64,000 nt of DNA, from positions 434,001-498,000 of the forward strand of contig NZ_FOUY01000001.1 of NCBI RefSeq assembly GCF_900115005.1, written 5' to 3'. The notes below the pieces were generated by a model. The model did no database searches. It was given only the letters and a program-made list of their open reading frames with translations, and was not told where the DNA came from. Source of the stretch: Pseudonocardia ammonioxydans. GTDB taxonomy: Bacteria; Actinomycetota; Actinomycetes; Mycobacteriales; Pseudonocardiaceae. Position numbers and translations under genes: made by a program. Shown here piece by piece: positions 35,709-44,196 of the stretch. The first letter of the stretch is position 1, and each line of letters starts with the position of its first letter.

Positions 35709-36580
35709 CGGCCGTCGGCCGGGTCCGCAGCTGGCTCTACGTGCCCGGGCACCGCGCCGACCTGGTCGGCAAGGCCCTCGCCGGGCCCGCGGACGCGGTC
35801 GTCGTGGACCTCGAGGACGCGGTGCCGCCCGCGCACAAGGACGAGGCCCGCGCGACGGCCGTGACGACGTGCGCCGGGCGGCCCGGCCGGGTCTGGGTGC
35901 GGGTCAACGGGGCCGGCACCCCGTGGGCCGACGCCGACGCCGCCGCGCTCGCCGGTAGGACCGTCGCCGGGCTGCGCGTGCCGAAGGCCGAGGACCCCGC
36001 CGCCGTCGCGGCGCTGGCCGAGCGCACCGGTGCCCCGCTGCACCTGCTGATCGAGAGCGCCCGCGGGCTGCGCCGGGTGTTCGCGCTCGCCGAGTGCCAC
36101 CCGCTGGTGGCCGGCATCTCGCCCGGTGAGACCGACCTGGCCGCCGACCTGCGGATCCGGGACCGCCGCGAGCTCGGCTGGGCCCGCTCCCGGATCGTCA
36201 CCGCGAACCGGGCCGCCGGGCTGCCCAGCCCGGTCGCCAGCGTCTGGACCGACCTCGCCGACCGCGCCGGGCTCACCGCCGACAGTGCGGCCCTGCGCGA
36301 CGCCGGGTTCTTCGGCCGCTCGGTGATCCACCCCGGCCAGATCGAGCCGGTGCACCGCGCCTTCACCCCCGACGACGCCGAGGTCGCGCAGGCCCGCGCC
36401 CTGCTCGACTCCGTCGGCACCGCGGGCTCCGCCGCCTGGGTCGACGACCGTGGGCGCTTCGTCGACCCCGCCGTCGTCGCCGGGGCCCGCTGGGTCGTCG
36501 ACCTCGCCGACTCCCTTCACGGCACCCCGCCCGACCACCACGAACCGGCCCGCGCCACGGCCGGGAAGGAGACCTCGTGA
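35705..36580 (+). CDS. HpcH/HpaI aldolase/citrate lyase (CitE-like) family protein
   Basis: A 291-residue CitE-like lyase. The metal/substrate segments RSWLYVPGHRADLVGKAL, AVVVDLEDAVPPAHKDEAR, VRVNGAGTPW and VAGISPGETDLAADL are all present. Family members cleave malyl-, citramalyl- or related 3-hydroxy-acyl-CoA to acetyl- or propionyl-CoA plus glyoxylate or pyruvate. Coupling to a CoA-transferase (4-bp overlap) gives the order seen in itaconate breakdown (transferase, hydratase, lyase), although the hydratase here would have to be another gene. The product is inferred, not known. Confidence 0.9.
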   Translation: MTAVGRVRSWLYVPGHRADLVGKALAGPADAVVVDLEDAVPPAHKDEARATAVTTCAGRPGRVWVRVNGAGTPWADADAAALAGRTVAGLRVPKAEDPAAVAALAERTGAPLHLLIESARGLRRVFALAECHPLVAGISPGETDLAADLRIRDRRELGWARSRIVTANRAAGLPSPVASVWTDLADRAGLTADSAALRDAGFFGRSVIHPGQIEPVHRAFTPDDAEVAQARALLDSVGTAGSAAWVDDRGRFVDPAVVAGARWVVDLADSLHGTPPDHHEPARATAGKETS

Positions 36581-37407
36581 CCACCTCCACCACCGCGGGC
36601 CCCGGCCTGCTCGACGCCGTCCGCGCCGGGACCCGGGTGATCGAGCTCGGCCACCCGCTCTACACCGGGATGGCGGGCTCGCCGAACCACCCCGGCTTCC
36701 GGATGACCCTGGAGCGCCGGCACGGCGACGCGGTCCGCCCGGACGGCGGCTCCGCCTCCAACGAGGTGATCGTGACCGGCGGGCACACCGGCACCCACGT
36801 CGACGCGCTCGCGCACGTCAGCCACGACGGGCTGCTGCACGGCGGGGCCGACGCCGTCGAGTCCCAGCGCGGTGGCAAGCACACCGTGCACGGGGCCGAG
36901 ACCATCCCGCCGATGGTCACTCGCGGGGTGTTCCTCGACGTCGCGGCCGTGCACAGCGTGGATGTTCTGGACGGTGGCTACGGCGTGACCGTCGACGACC
37001 TGCAGCGCGCCGCCGAGCGCGCCGGTGCCGAGCCGGGCCCGGGGGACGTGGCCGTGGTGCGCACCGGCTGGGGCAGGCTCTTCGCCGATGCACCCGCCTA
37101 CGTCGGCAAGGAGTCCGGCGTACCCGGGATGACGGTCGAGGGCGCGCAGTGGCTGGTCGAGCGCGGGATCGTGGCGACCGGATCCGACACCACCGCCTAC
37201 GAGCAGATCCCGGCCGGGGCCGGGCACCGGGTGCTGCCGGTGCACCGGGTGCTGCTGGTCGAGCACGGCATCCACATCGTCGAGCACCTCGCGCTGGAGG
37301 ACGCGGCGGCGGCCGGGCTGGGGGAGTTCCTGGCGATCTTCGCGCCGCTGCGGATCGTCGGCGGCACCGGCGCCCCGGTGCGCCCGCTGGCGGTGGTGCC
37401 GGCATGA
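36577..37407 (+). CDS. cyclase family protein (kynurenine formamidase-like hydrolase)
   Basis: A 276-residue metal-dependent hydrolase. The family motif is clear in TGGHTGTHVDALAHVSHDG at about residues 66-84 (HxGTHxDxxxH). The C-terminal segment GSDTTAYEQIP and the conserved HRVLLVEHGIHIVEHLAL complete the fold. Relatives hydrolyse N-formylkynurenine, isatin or cyclic amides and lactones. It overlaps the CitE-like lyase gene and the first MmgE/PrpD gene by 4 bp each, so it is part of the same translationally coupled run. It might open a second amide or lactone bond in the pathway. Confidence 0.88.
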   Translation: MTTSTTAGPGLLDAVRAGTRVIELGHPLYTGMAGSPNHPGFRMTLERRHGDAVRPDGGSASNEVIVTGGHTGTHVDALAHVSHDGLLHGGADAVESQRGGKHTVHGAETIPPMVTRGVFLDVAAVHSVDVLDGGYGVTVDDLQRAAERAGAEPGPGDVAVVRTGWGRLFADAPAYVGKESGVPGMTVEGAQWLVERGIVATGSDTTAYEQIPAGAGHRVLPVHRVLLVEHGIHIVEHLALEDAAAAGLGEFLAIFAPLRIVGGTGAPVRPLAVVPA

Positions 37408-38861
37408 GCGGCAGCACCCCCGCGCAGCGGATCGGCGAGGTCGGCGCCCGGCTGGCGGCCGACGGCGTCGACGACGCCCTCGCCGACGACCTGGTCCGCC
37501 GGATCGTCGACGTGGTCGGCAACTCGCTGGCCGCCACCCGCGAGGAACCCGCCCGGATCGCCGGGGCGGTGACCGCCGAGTGGGGCGGCACCCCGGCGGC
37601 GACCGCGATCGGGCAGCCGCAGCGGCTGCCGGCGCCGTCCGCGGCGCTGGTCAACGGCACGCTGGCGCACAGCCTCGACTTCGACGACACCCACCTCCCC
37701 TCGGTGCTGCACCCGTCGGCGGCGGTCGTCCCGGCGGCGCTGGCCACGGCCGAGCGGGTCGGCGCGGGCGGGCGGGCGCTGCTCGCCGCGGCCGCGATGG
37801 GCATCGAGGTGACCTGCCGGCTCGGCATGGCCGGGTACGACGAGGAGCTGGGCAACTCGGTCTTCTTCGAGCACGGCCAGCACGCGACGGCGATCTGCGG
37901 GGCGGTCGGCGCGGCCGTCGCCTCGGGAATGCTGCAGGGGCTCGACGCGGACCGGCTCACCTCTGTCATCGGCATCGCGGCCAGCATGGGTGCCGGGGTG
38001 ATCGAGGCCAACCGCACCGGCGGGACGATCAAGCGGGTGCACTGCGGCTGGGCCGCGCACGCCGGCGTCGTCGCGGCCGACCTCGCCCGGCACGGCCTGA
38101 CCGGCCCGCCGACGGTGATCGAGGGCCGGTTCGGCTTCCTGCGCGCGTTCTGCGGCGAGCGGGTGCACCCGGAGCGGGTCACCGACGGGCTCGGGGAGCA
38201 CTGGGAGACGCCCGGGGTGTTCTTCAAGCCCTACCCCTGCAACCACTTCACCCACGCCGGGGTCGACGCGGCGCTGGCCCTGCGGGCCCGGGGCGTGACC
38301 GCGGGCGACGTGCGGGAGCTGGTCCTGGGCGTGCCCGCGCCGGTGCTGCGGACGATCGCCGAGCCCGCCGAGGAGAAGGCCCGCCCCCGCTCCGGCTACC
38401 ACGCGGCGTTCTCCGGCCCCTACACCGTGGCCGCGGCACTGGTCGGCGGTGGCGGGCTGGGCGTGTTCCACGAGGACTTCACCGACGCCGTGGCCGCCGA
38501 CCCGGCGCGCCTCGACCTCGCCGGACGGGTGCGGGTCGTCGCCGACGACGAGGCGACGGCCGGCTTCCCGCGCCAGTTCCCGGCCGTGCTCACCGCCGAG
38601 CTCACCGACGGCAGCTCGGTGACCGAGCGGGTGAGCGCGAACCGGGGCGGACCGGCACGGCCGCTGTCGGCCGACGAGCTCGCCGCGAAGTTCACCGGCA
38701 ACGCCGAGCGGGTCGTGGGCCCGGAGCAGGCGGCCGGGATCGTCGGGACGCTGTGGGACCTGCGGGCCGACCGGCCGGTCGCCGAGGTGATGGCCGGAAT
38801 CCAGGACGCGACCATTCGTTCCGCCCAGGGAAACAATTCTGAGATTGTTTCCTCGCCGTAA
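37404..38861 (+). CDS. MmgE/PrpD family protein 1
   Basis: A 485-residue protein of the 2-methylcitrate dehydratase/cis-aconitate decarboxylase/iminodisuccinate epimerase family. NGTLAHSLDFDDTHLPSVLHPS (core DFDDTH), AVGAAVASGMLQGLDADRL, RVHCGWAAHAGVVAADLA and FKPYPCNHFTHAGVDAAL are characteristic. Such enzymes dehydrate, decarboxylate or epimerise small tricarboxylic or amino-dicarboxylic acids. It is coupled to the cyclase gene. Its last 15 codons overlap an IclR-like box (38818-38834) and a perfect hairpin (38829-38852), and the DNA there is unusually AT-rich. A second, diverged copy is at 40279. Confidence 0.9.
   Translation: MSGSTPAQRIGEVGARLAADGVDDALADDLVRRIVDVVGNSLAATREEPARIAGAVTAEWGGTPAATAIGQPQRLPAPSAALVNGTLAHSLDFDDTHLPSVLHPSAAVVPAALATAERVGAGGRALLAAAAMGIEVTCRLGMAGYDEELGNSVFFEHGQHATAICGAVGAAVASGMLQGLDADRLTSVIGIAASMGAGVIEANRTGGTIKRVHCGWAAHAGVVAADLARHGLTGPPTVIEGRFGFLRAFCGERVHPERVTDGLGEHWETPGVFFKPYPCNHFTHAGVDAALALRARGVTAGDVRELVLGVPAPVLRTIAEPAEEKARPRSGYHAAFSGPYTVAAALVGGGGLGVFHEDFTDAVAADPARLDLAGRVRVVADDEATAGFPRQFPAVLTAELTDGSSVTERVSANRGGPARPLSADELAAKFTGNAERVVGPEQAAGIVGTLWDLRADRPVAEVMAGIQDATIRSAQGNNSEIVSSP
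38818..38834. promoter_or_regulatory. IclR box 3 (end of MmgE/PrpD 1)
   Basis: GTTCCGCCCAGGGAAAC, in reverse GTTTCCCTGGGCGGAAC, is close to box 1. It lies within the last codons of the gene, about 180 bp before the transporter start. Confidence 0.45.
38829..38852. repeat. perfect 9-bp hairpin at the 3' end of MmgE/PrpD 1
   Basis: GGAAACAAT and ATTGTTTCC flank TCTGAG; the element ends 6 bp before the stop codon, and a further half-site GGAAACAAC follows at 38864-38872. It could be an operator or an attenuator between two parts of the operon. Confidence 0.55.
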
Positions 38862-38929
38862 CCGGAAACAACATGTAGTTCATTGACGTGATCAGCTGAG
38901 CACACCGAGAATTGCATGACAATGATGTC

Positions 38930-38935
38930 CATATT
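38930..38935 (+). promoter_or_regulatory. candidate -10 element of the transporter operon
   Basis: CATATT is directly followed by the perfect IclR box at 38936-38952, so transcription would start within the operator. No clear -35 hexamer is visible at the normal spacing. Confidence 0.35.
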
Positions 38936-38952
38936 GTTCCGCCGAGCGGAAC
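38936..38952. promoter_or_regulatory. IclR box 4, perfect palindrome before the MFS gene
   Basis: GTTCCGCCGAGCGGAAC has perfect 7-bp arms around CGA. It is 43 bp upstream of the transporter start codon, the same distance as box 1 from its gene. Confidence 0.68.
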
Positions 38953-38995
38953 GACGAATCCGTCGACGAACGGATCCGATTCAAGGGAAGCGATC

Positions 38996-40282
38996 ATGAG
39001 TACCCGGTTCCGCTTCGTGACGTTGGGGCTGGTCGTCGGCCTCATCATCATCAACTACATCGACCGCAGCGCGGTCTCCTACGCGGTCGAACCGCTCGAG
39101 CAGGAATTCGGGATCACCACCGCGCAGTACGGGATCATCAGTTCCGTCTTCTCGCTCGGATACATGATCGCGGCATTCCTGTCCGGGCCGCTGGTCGACC
39201 GGTTCGGGACCCGCCGGGTGCTGCTGGTCGCCGTCGCACTGTTCTCGGTGACCACGGCGCTGATCCCGATCGCCGGTTCGTTCGCCGGGCTGCTGGTCAT
39301 CCGGTTGCTGCTGGGGATCGGTGAGGCGCCGGCGTTCCCGGCCGCCACCCGCACGGTGAGCCGCTGGCTGCCGGTCCGCGAGCGCGGGGTCGCGCTGGCG
39401 CTCTGCGGCGGCGTCGCGGTCTCCGGCAGCCTGCTGATCTCCGGCCCGCTGCTGACCTGGCTCACCGACCTCGTCGGCTGGCGCGGGATGTTCTGGACCC
39501 TGGCGATCCTCGGCGTGGTCTGGGCGCTGTTCGCCCTCACCCTGCTGCGCGACCTGCCCGAGGAGTCGTCCCGGGTGAGCGAGGCCGAGCGGGCGCTGAT
39601 TGCCGAGGGGCAGGAGGCCGACGCCGGGGCGGGCCGCTCCCGGGTGCGCTGGCGCCCGCTGCTGACCAACCGGAACCTCTGGGTCGTCTCCGGCGGCTAC
39701 TTCGCGTGGGGCTTCATGTTCTGGGCCTTCATGTACTGGCTGCCGTCGTTCCTGTCCGAGGGCTACGGGCTCAGCCTCAAGGAGGCCGGCGCGTTCTCGA
39801 TCGCGCCGTGGGCCTGCGGCATCGTCGGCGCGCTGGCCGGCGGCGTCATCGTCGACCGGGTCTACCGCCGCAGCCCGCGGATCCGCAGCCGGTTCGCCGT
39901 GATGGGTGCGGCGCTGCTGCTGGCCGGGTGCTCGCTGGTGCCGCTGGCGATCTCGCCGACGCTGACCGTCGCGCTGATCTCGATCTCGCTGGGTGTCGGC
40001 TTCGGCTTCGTCACCGGCGGGATCTGGTGGGTCGCGGCGATCGACGCCGCCCCGGACCAGCCGGGCAGCGCGGCCGGGTTCGCCGACGCCGCGTTCGCCT
40101 CGTCCGGGATCGTGGCCCCCTCGGTCATGGGCTTCATCGTGGCCGGCACCGGGAGCTTCACCAGCGGCTTCGTCGTCATGGCCGGGCTGGCCGTGGCCGG
40201 CGCGCTGCTGATGCTGCTGGTCCCGCGCGAGCCCGCCCGCACGGCGGCCTCCGCCACCGAGGCCGCGGGCAACCCGGCGTGA
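38996..40282 (+). CDS. MFS transporter, anion:cation symporter (ACS)-like
   Basis: A 428-residue, 12-helix permease. The first helix INYIDRSAVSYAVEPLEQEFG, the loop FSLGYMIAAFLSGPLVDRFGTRRV and LLLGIGEAPAFPAATRTVSRW are typical of ACS-type carriers for organic anions (glucarate, phthalate, tartrate). ATG 38996 follows AAGGGAAG; an upstream in-frame ATG at 38918 or earlier would include the operator and is rejected. It is coupled to the second MmgE/PrpD gene (GTGA). It very probably imports the substrate of the IclR-controlled pathway. Confidence 0.88.
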   Translation: MSTRFRFVTLGLVVGLIIINYIDRSAVSYAVEPLEQEFGITTAQYGIISSVFSLGYMIAAFLSGPLVDRFGTRRVLLVAVALFSVTTALIPIAGSFAGLLVIRLLLGIGEAPAFPAATRTVSRWLPVRERGVALALCGGVAVSGSLLISGPLLTWLTDLVGWRGMFWTLAILGVVWALFALTLLRDLPEESSRVSEAERALIAEGQEADAGAGRSRVRWRPLLTNRNLWVVSGGYFAWGFMFWAFMYWLPSFLSEGYGLSLKEAGAFSIAPWACGIVGALAGGVIVDRVYRRSPRIRSRFAVMGAALLLAGCSLVPLAISPTLTVALISISLGVGFGFVTGGIWWVAAIDAAPDQPGSAAGFADAAFASSGIVAPSVMGFIVAGTGSFTSGFVVMAGLAVAGALLMLLVPREPARTAASATEAAGNPA

Positions 40283-41697
40283 CGGGCGGCGGACCGGACC
40301 GCGACACCCTCCGCCCGGCGGTCCGGTCGGCCGTCACCCGCCTCGGCGCGTGGGTGTCTGGCCTGCGCTGGGCCGACGTGCCGGACGAGGTCCGCGAGCG
40401 GGTGGTGACCGTGCTCGTCGACGCCGTCGCGGTCACCACCCTCGGTGCCCGCGAACCCGCCCAGCGGGCCCTGGTCGATGCCTGGGACCCGCCCGCCGGA
40501 CCGGCCCCGCTGTTCGGGACCGGGCGCGAGGTCGCGGTCGACGCCGCCGCGTGGCTCAACGCCACCGCCTCGGTGCGGCTCGAGCTCGACGACGGGCACC
40601 GGCTCGCCGCAGGCCACCCGGCGGCCCACGGGTTCCCGGCCGTCCTCGCGCTGGCCGCACGCCGCGGCGTCCCGGGCGAGGAGCTGTGCTGCGCACTGCT
40701 CGCCGCCTACGAGGTGGCCGCCCGGTTCGGGCGCGCCACCCGGCTGCGGCCGGGCACCCACCCGCACGGCAACTGGGGCATCGCCGGGGCGGCGGCCGGC
40801 TGCGCCCGGGTGCTGGGACTGTCCGCCGCGGACACCGCGACCGCGATCGACGCCGGCAGCGGCCTGCCGGTCGCGGGGCCGTTCGCCGCCGCGCTGGACG
40901 GCAACCCGGTCCGCGACCACTGGATGGGCGCGGCGAACCAGTCCGGGCTCGCCGCGGCCCGGCTGGCCGCGTCCGGGACCGGGCACCCGACCGGGGTGGC
41001 CGCCGACTCGCTCGGCGAGCTGCTCGGGAGCCTCGACCCCGCGGTTCTGGCCTCGGGGCTCGGTTCCGGGCCGGACCCCGCGTCGTGGGAGATCCTCGGC
41101 GGCTACTTCAAGCAGCACTCGTCGTGCTCGTTCACCCACGCCGCCGTCGACGCCGCCCTGGACCTGCGCGAGCAGGCCGGGGACGGGTGCGGCGGGATCG
41201 AGCAGGTGCTGGTCGAGGTCCACTCGCTCGGCGCCGCGCTCGACCGGACGTCCTGGCCGACCCCGCTGGCCGCGATGTTCTCGCTGCCGTTCACCGTGGC
41301 CACGGCGCTGCGCCGGGGCCGGATGGTCCCCGCCGACGTGTCCGCCGAGGCGCTGGCCGACCCGGTCACCGCGGACCTGGCCCGCCGGGTCACGGTGCGG
41401 GTCGCCGCGGACCTCGACGCACGGCTGCCCGCCGAGCGTCCCGCGCGGGTCACGGTCACCACCACCGGCGGCGACCGGCTGGTCGCGGAACGACCCAACC
41501 CGGTCGGCGACGTCGCCCACCACCCGTTCACCCCCGAGGACCGGGTGCGCGTCCTCGGCGACCTGCTGACCGGCTCCGATCTGCTCGCCGACCCCGGCCT
41601 GCTCGCCGGACTCCGGGACCGCTGCGCCGCGCTGCCCGCGGCGCCCGACGCCGGCGAGGCGCTGCGCTCGCTCGGCGCGCTCGCCCACCCGCGATGA
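40279..41697 (+). CDS. MmgE/PrpD family protein 2
   Basis: A 472-residue member of the same family as the gene at 37404, but diverged: the usual DxDD segment reads LELDDGHRLAAGHPAAHG, and the C-terminal signature is GGYFKQHSSCSFTHAAVDAAL. The presence of two different members in one operon suggests two successive steps or a heteromeric enzyme. It overlaps the transporter gene (GTGA) and the racemase-like gene (ATGA). The N-terminal helical domain and the C-terminal alpha/beta lid both look complete. Confidence 0.86.
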   Translation: MTGGGPDRDTLRPAVRSAVTRLGAWVSGLRWADVPDEVRERVVTVLVDAVAVTTLGAREPAQRALVDAWDPPAGPAPLFGTGREVAVDAAAWLNATASVRLELDDGHRLAAGHPAAHGFPAVLALAARRGVPGEELCCALLAAYEVAARFGRATRLRPGTHPHGNWGIAGAAAGCARVLGLSAADTATAIDAGSGLPVAGPFAAALDGNPVRDHWMGAANQSGLAAARLAASGTGHPTGVAADSLGELLGSLDPAVLASGLGSGPDPASWEILGGYFKQHSSCSFTHAAVDAALDLREQAGDGCGGIEQVLVEVHSLGAALDRTSWPTPLAAMFSLPFTVATALRRGRMVPADVSAEALADPVTADLARRVTVRVAADLDARLPAERPARVTVTTTGGDRLVAERPNPVGDVAHHPFTPEDRVRVLGDLLTGSDLLADPGLLAGLRDRCAALPAAPDAGEALRSLGALAHPR

Positions 41698-42350
41698 GAG
41701 GAACACCCGTGCTCGTCCACTCCGTCACCCCGATCACGGTCGGGCAGGCCGAGGTCGCCCGCCGGCAGGCCCGCTACGACGCGCTCGCCCCGGCCGGTGT
41801 GCGCGTGGTGCTCACCGACCTCGGCCCCGACGGGCCGCGCGCGCTGGAGGGCGAGGCCGACCTGCGGCGCTCGGAGACGCTCGTCGCCGAGGCCCTGGCC
41901 GCCGCGCCGGCGTGCGACGCCGTCCTCCCGGACTGCGTGCTCGACCCCGCCGTCCCGGCCGGCGCGGCCGACCCGGCCGGGCCGCCGGTGCTCGGCCTGC
42001 TGCGGCTGACCGTCGGGGCCGCGGTCGCCGCCGGGCACCGGATCGGCGCCGTCACCCGCAACCGCACGATCGCCGACGAGCTGCAGCGCCGGATCGCCGC
42101 CTACGGCTGGTCCGGGTCGTTCCACGAGGTGGCGGTGCTGGACCTGGACGTGACCGACATCGACGACGCCGACCGGTGGGCCGCCGCGATGCGCCCCGCG
42201 CTGCTGGCCGCCCGCGAGGCCGGGCTGACCGCCGTCGTCAACGGGTGTTCGGCGGTCGACACCGGCCCGCCCGAACCGGGGATGCCGCTGGTGCTGGACC
42301 CGATCCGGACCGGGCTGGGGGTGCTCGGGGCGCTCGCCGCGAACCGGTGA
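41694..42350 (+). CDS. Asp/Glu/hydantoin racemase family protein
   Basis: A 218-residue protein of the two-cysteine racemase/maleate isomerase superfamily. The two catalytic Cys are visible in AVLPDCVLDPAVP (about residue 79) and VVNGCSAVDT (about residue 183). It could isomerise maleate-like acids or racemise a hydantoin or amino diacid; pairing with a hydantoinase-type enzyme in the same regulon makes the second option attractive. ATG 41694 overlaps the upstream stop, and an alternative GTG at 41710 has GAGGAA before it. It is the last gene of the coupled run. Confidence 0.83.
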   Translation: MRGTPVLVHSVTPITVGQAEVARRQARYDALAPAGVRVVLTDLGPDGPRALEGEADLRRSETLVAEALAAAPACDAVLPDCVLDPAVPAGAADPAGPPVLGLLRLTVGAAVAAGHRIGAVTRNRTIADELQRRIAAYGWSGSFHEVAVLDLDVTDIDDADRWAAAMRPALLAAREAGLTAVVNGCSAVDTGPPEPGMPLVLDPIRTGLGVLGALAANR

Positions 42351-42423
42351 GCCCCGCGCACCGGTGACCCGTCCTCCGACGACGACCTTGGCCCGGGCCG
42401 GTCGGACCGCTAGGCTGACTGAC

Positions 42424-42439
42424 TGCCAAACGGATGGTA
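42424..42439. promoter_or_regulatory. TetR operator-like imperfect palindrome
   Basis: TGCCAAACGGATGGTA shows TnCCAnnCGnnTGGnA symmetry, like many TetR sites (TACCnnnCGnnnGGTA). It lies 17 bp before the FAD dehydrogenase start. The TetR gene at 47774-48493 is a candidate ligand. Confidence 0.4.
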
Positions 42440-42456
42440 GGTAGCCAGGAGGCCTC

Positions 42457-44196
42457 GTGACCGACCCGACCACTGACACGTCCGACCGCCCCGTCATCGT
42501 CGTCGGTGCGGGCCTCTCCGGGATCGCGACGGCGCTCGGCGTGGCGCTGCGCGGCCGCCGCGCCGTCGTGCTGGAGGCCGCCGAGCTGGTGGGCGGCGCG
42601 GCCGCCTACTCCGGCGGGCAGATCTGGTGCGGCGCCAACCACGTCGCCGCCCGCGAGGGCATCACCGACGACCTGGCGGCGACCGAGCGCTACGTCCGCG
42701 ACATCGCCCGCGCGCACCCGGAGGTGCTCGACGAGCAGGCGATGCTGCGCTGGATCCGGACCGCGCCGGAGGCCGTGCGGTACTGGGAGGACGTGGGCGC
42801 GATCCGGTGGACGGTGATCCCCGGCCTCGCCGACTACCACGACGAGGCCGACGGCGCGCTCGACGCCGGCCGCTACCTCACCAACGAGGTCGTCGACGGC
42901 AGCGTGCTCGGCCCGTGGCGGGAGCGCCTGCGGGTGAGCCCGTACTTCCCGGTCGGCACCACCTACGCCGAGATGTTCCGCACCGGACGGCGCGCCGCGC
43001 ACGTCGCCGGCTCCGAGGACACGAGTTCGGGCGAGAACGGTTCCGGGGACGCCGGCGCCGGGGAACGGTCGGTGCCCGACCACGCGGGGGTCCCCGCCTT
43101 CGGTATCGCCGACGGGCGGGCCGCACCCGGGCGCGACGACGGTGCCGACCCGCTGACGTTCGGCACCGGTGTGGTCGCCGCCTTCCTGGCCCGGGCACTC
43201 GCCGAGGACCGCATCGAGATCCGTACCGCGCACCCGGTCACCGCGCTGCTGCGCGACGCGGGCGGCGTGACCGGCGTGCGCGCCGACGGGCCCGGCGGGC
43301 CGGTCGAGCTGCACGGGCCGGTCGTGCTGGCCACGAGCACCTACGACTGGAACCCCGACCTCGTGCGGGAGATGCTCGGCCTGGAACCGGAGGACTTCGG
43401 CAGCGTCGCCCCGGAGAGCCTGCGGGGCGACGGCATCACGCTCGCCCGCTCGGTGGGCGGGGCGACCGCCCGGATCCCCGCCACCAGCGTGCCGATCCTG
43501 CCGGGCTGGGAGTCCGACGCCGGGACCGGGTACGGCTACGGGCCGGAGTACGCGCTGCCGCACTCGATGATCGTCGACCGGGCCGGGCGGCGGTACTGCA
43601 ACGACTCGTACTGGGTCGACATCGTCGCCAGGACGCTCGACCCCGACGACCCGCACCTGCCGTTCTTCCTGGTCTGGGACGACCGGCACCGGATCAAGTA
43701 CGGCCTGGCCACCACCCCGCCCGGGGGCGAGTACCCCGCGGGCCGGGTGACCTCCGCGCCGTCGCTGCGCGAGCTCGGTGACCGGCTCGGGGTCGACGGA
43801 GCGCAGCTGGAACACACCGCGGCCACGTTCAACCGCAACGCCGCCCGCGGCGAGGACCCCGACTTCGGCCGGGGCACCGTCACCTACGTCAACCGGTTCG
43901 CGGGGGACCCGGAGCAGACGCCGTGCCCCGTGCTGGGACCGCTCGAGCAACCGCCGTTCCACGGGCTGCGGCTGAAGTTCGTCGGGACCGGGATCGGGTC
44001 CAGCGGTGTCCGCATCGACGGCGACGGCCGGGTGCTCGACGAGCGCGGCGGCACCGTGCCCGGCCTGTACGCGGTCGGCTCGTGCGCGGCGCTGACCACG
44101 ACCGGCACCGGCTACAACAGCGGGTTCGCGCTCGGGCGCGGGATCACGCTGGCCTACCTGGTGGCGGGCGAGCTCGCCGCGGGGGTCGCCGGATGA
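42457..44196 (+). CDS. FAD-binding dehydrogenase (3-ketosteroid delta-1-dehydrogenase/fumarate reductase-like)
   Basis: A 579-residue flavoprotein. The Rossmann motif VVGAGLSGIATALGVALRG is at about residues 12-30 and LYAVGSCAALTTTGTGYNSG near 530 is the C-terminal FAD motif. GTG 42457 follows CCAGGAGG. The active-site layout resembles KstD-type flavoproteins that introduce or reduce a C=C bond next to a carbonyl. It is coupled to the CaiC-like ligase and enoyl-CoA hydratase by 4-bp overlaps. This three-gene operon lies directly after the IclR-controlled run but has its own promoter and possible TetR site, so it may be a related or separate pathway. Confidence 0.86.
   Translation: MTDPTTDTSDRPVIVVGAGLSGIATALGVALRGRRAVVLEAAELVGGAAAYSGGQIWCGANHVAAREGITDDLAATERYVRDIARAHPEVLDEQAMLRWIRTAPEAVRYWEDVGAIRWTVIPGLADYHDEADGALDAGRYLTNEVVDGSVLGPWRERLRVSPYFPVGTTYAEMFRTGRRAAHVAGSEDTSSGENGSGDAGAGERSVPDHAGVPAFGIADGRAAPGRDDGADPLTFGTGVVAAFLARALAEDRIEIRTAHPVTALLRDAGGVTGVRADGPGGPVELHGPVVLATSTYDWNPDLVREMLGLEPEDFGSVAPESLRGDGITLARSVGGATARIPATSVPILPGWESDAGTGYGYGPEYALPHSMIVDRAGRRYCNDSYWVDIVARTLDPDDPHLPFFLVWDDRHRIKYGLATTPPGGEYPAGRVTSAPSLRELGDRLGVDGAQLEHTAATFNRNAARGEDPDFGRGTVTYVNRFAGDPEQTPCPVLGPLEQPPFHGLRLKFVGTGIGSSGVRIDGDGRVLDERGGTVPGLYAVGSCAALTTTGTGYNSGFALGRGITLAYLVAGELAAGVAG

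Noticed and set aside
38912..38995. N-terminal extension of the MFS transporter
   Set aside because: It would translate through the perfect IclR box and the probable transcription start, and it has no membrane or signal features.
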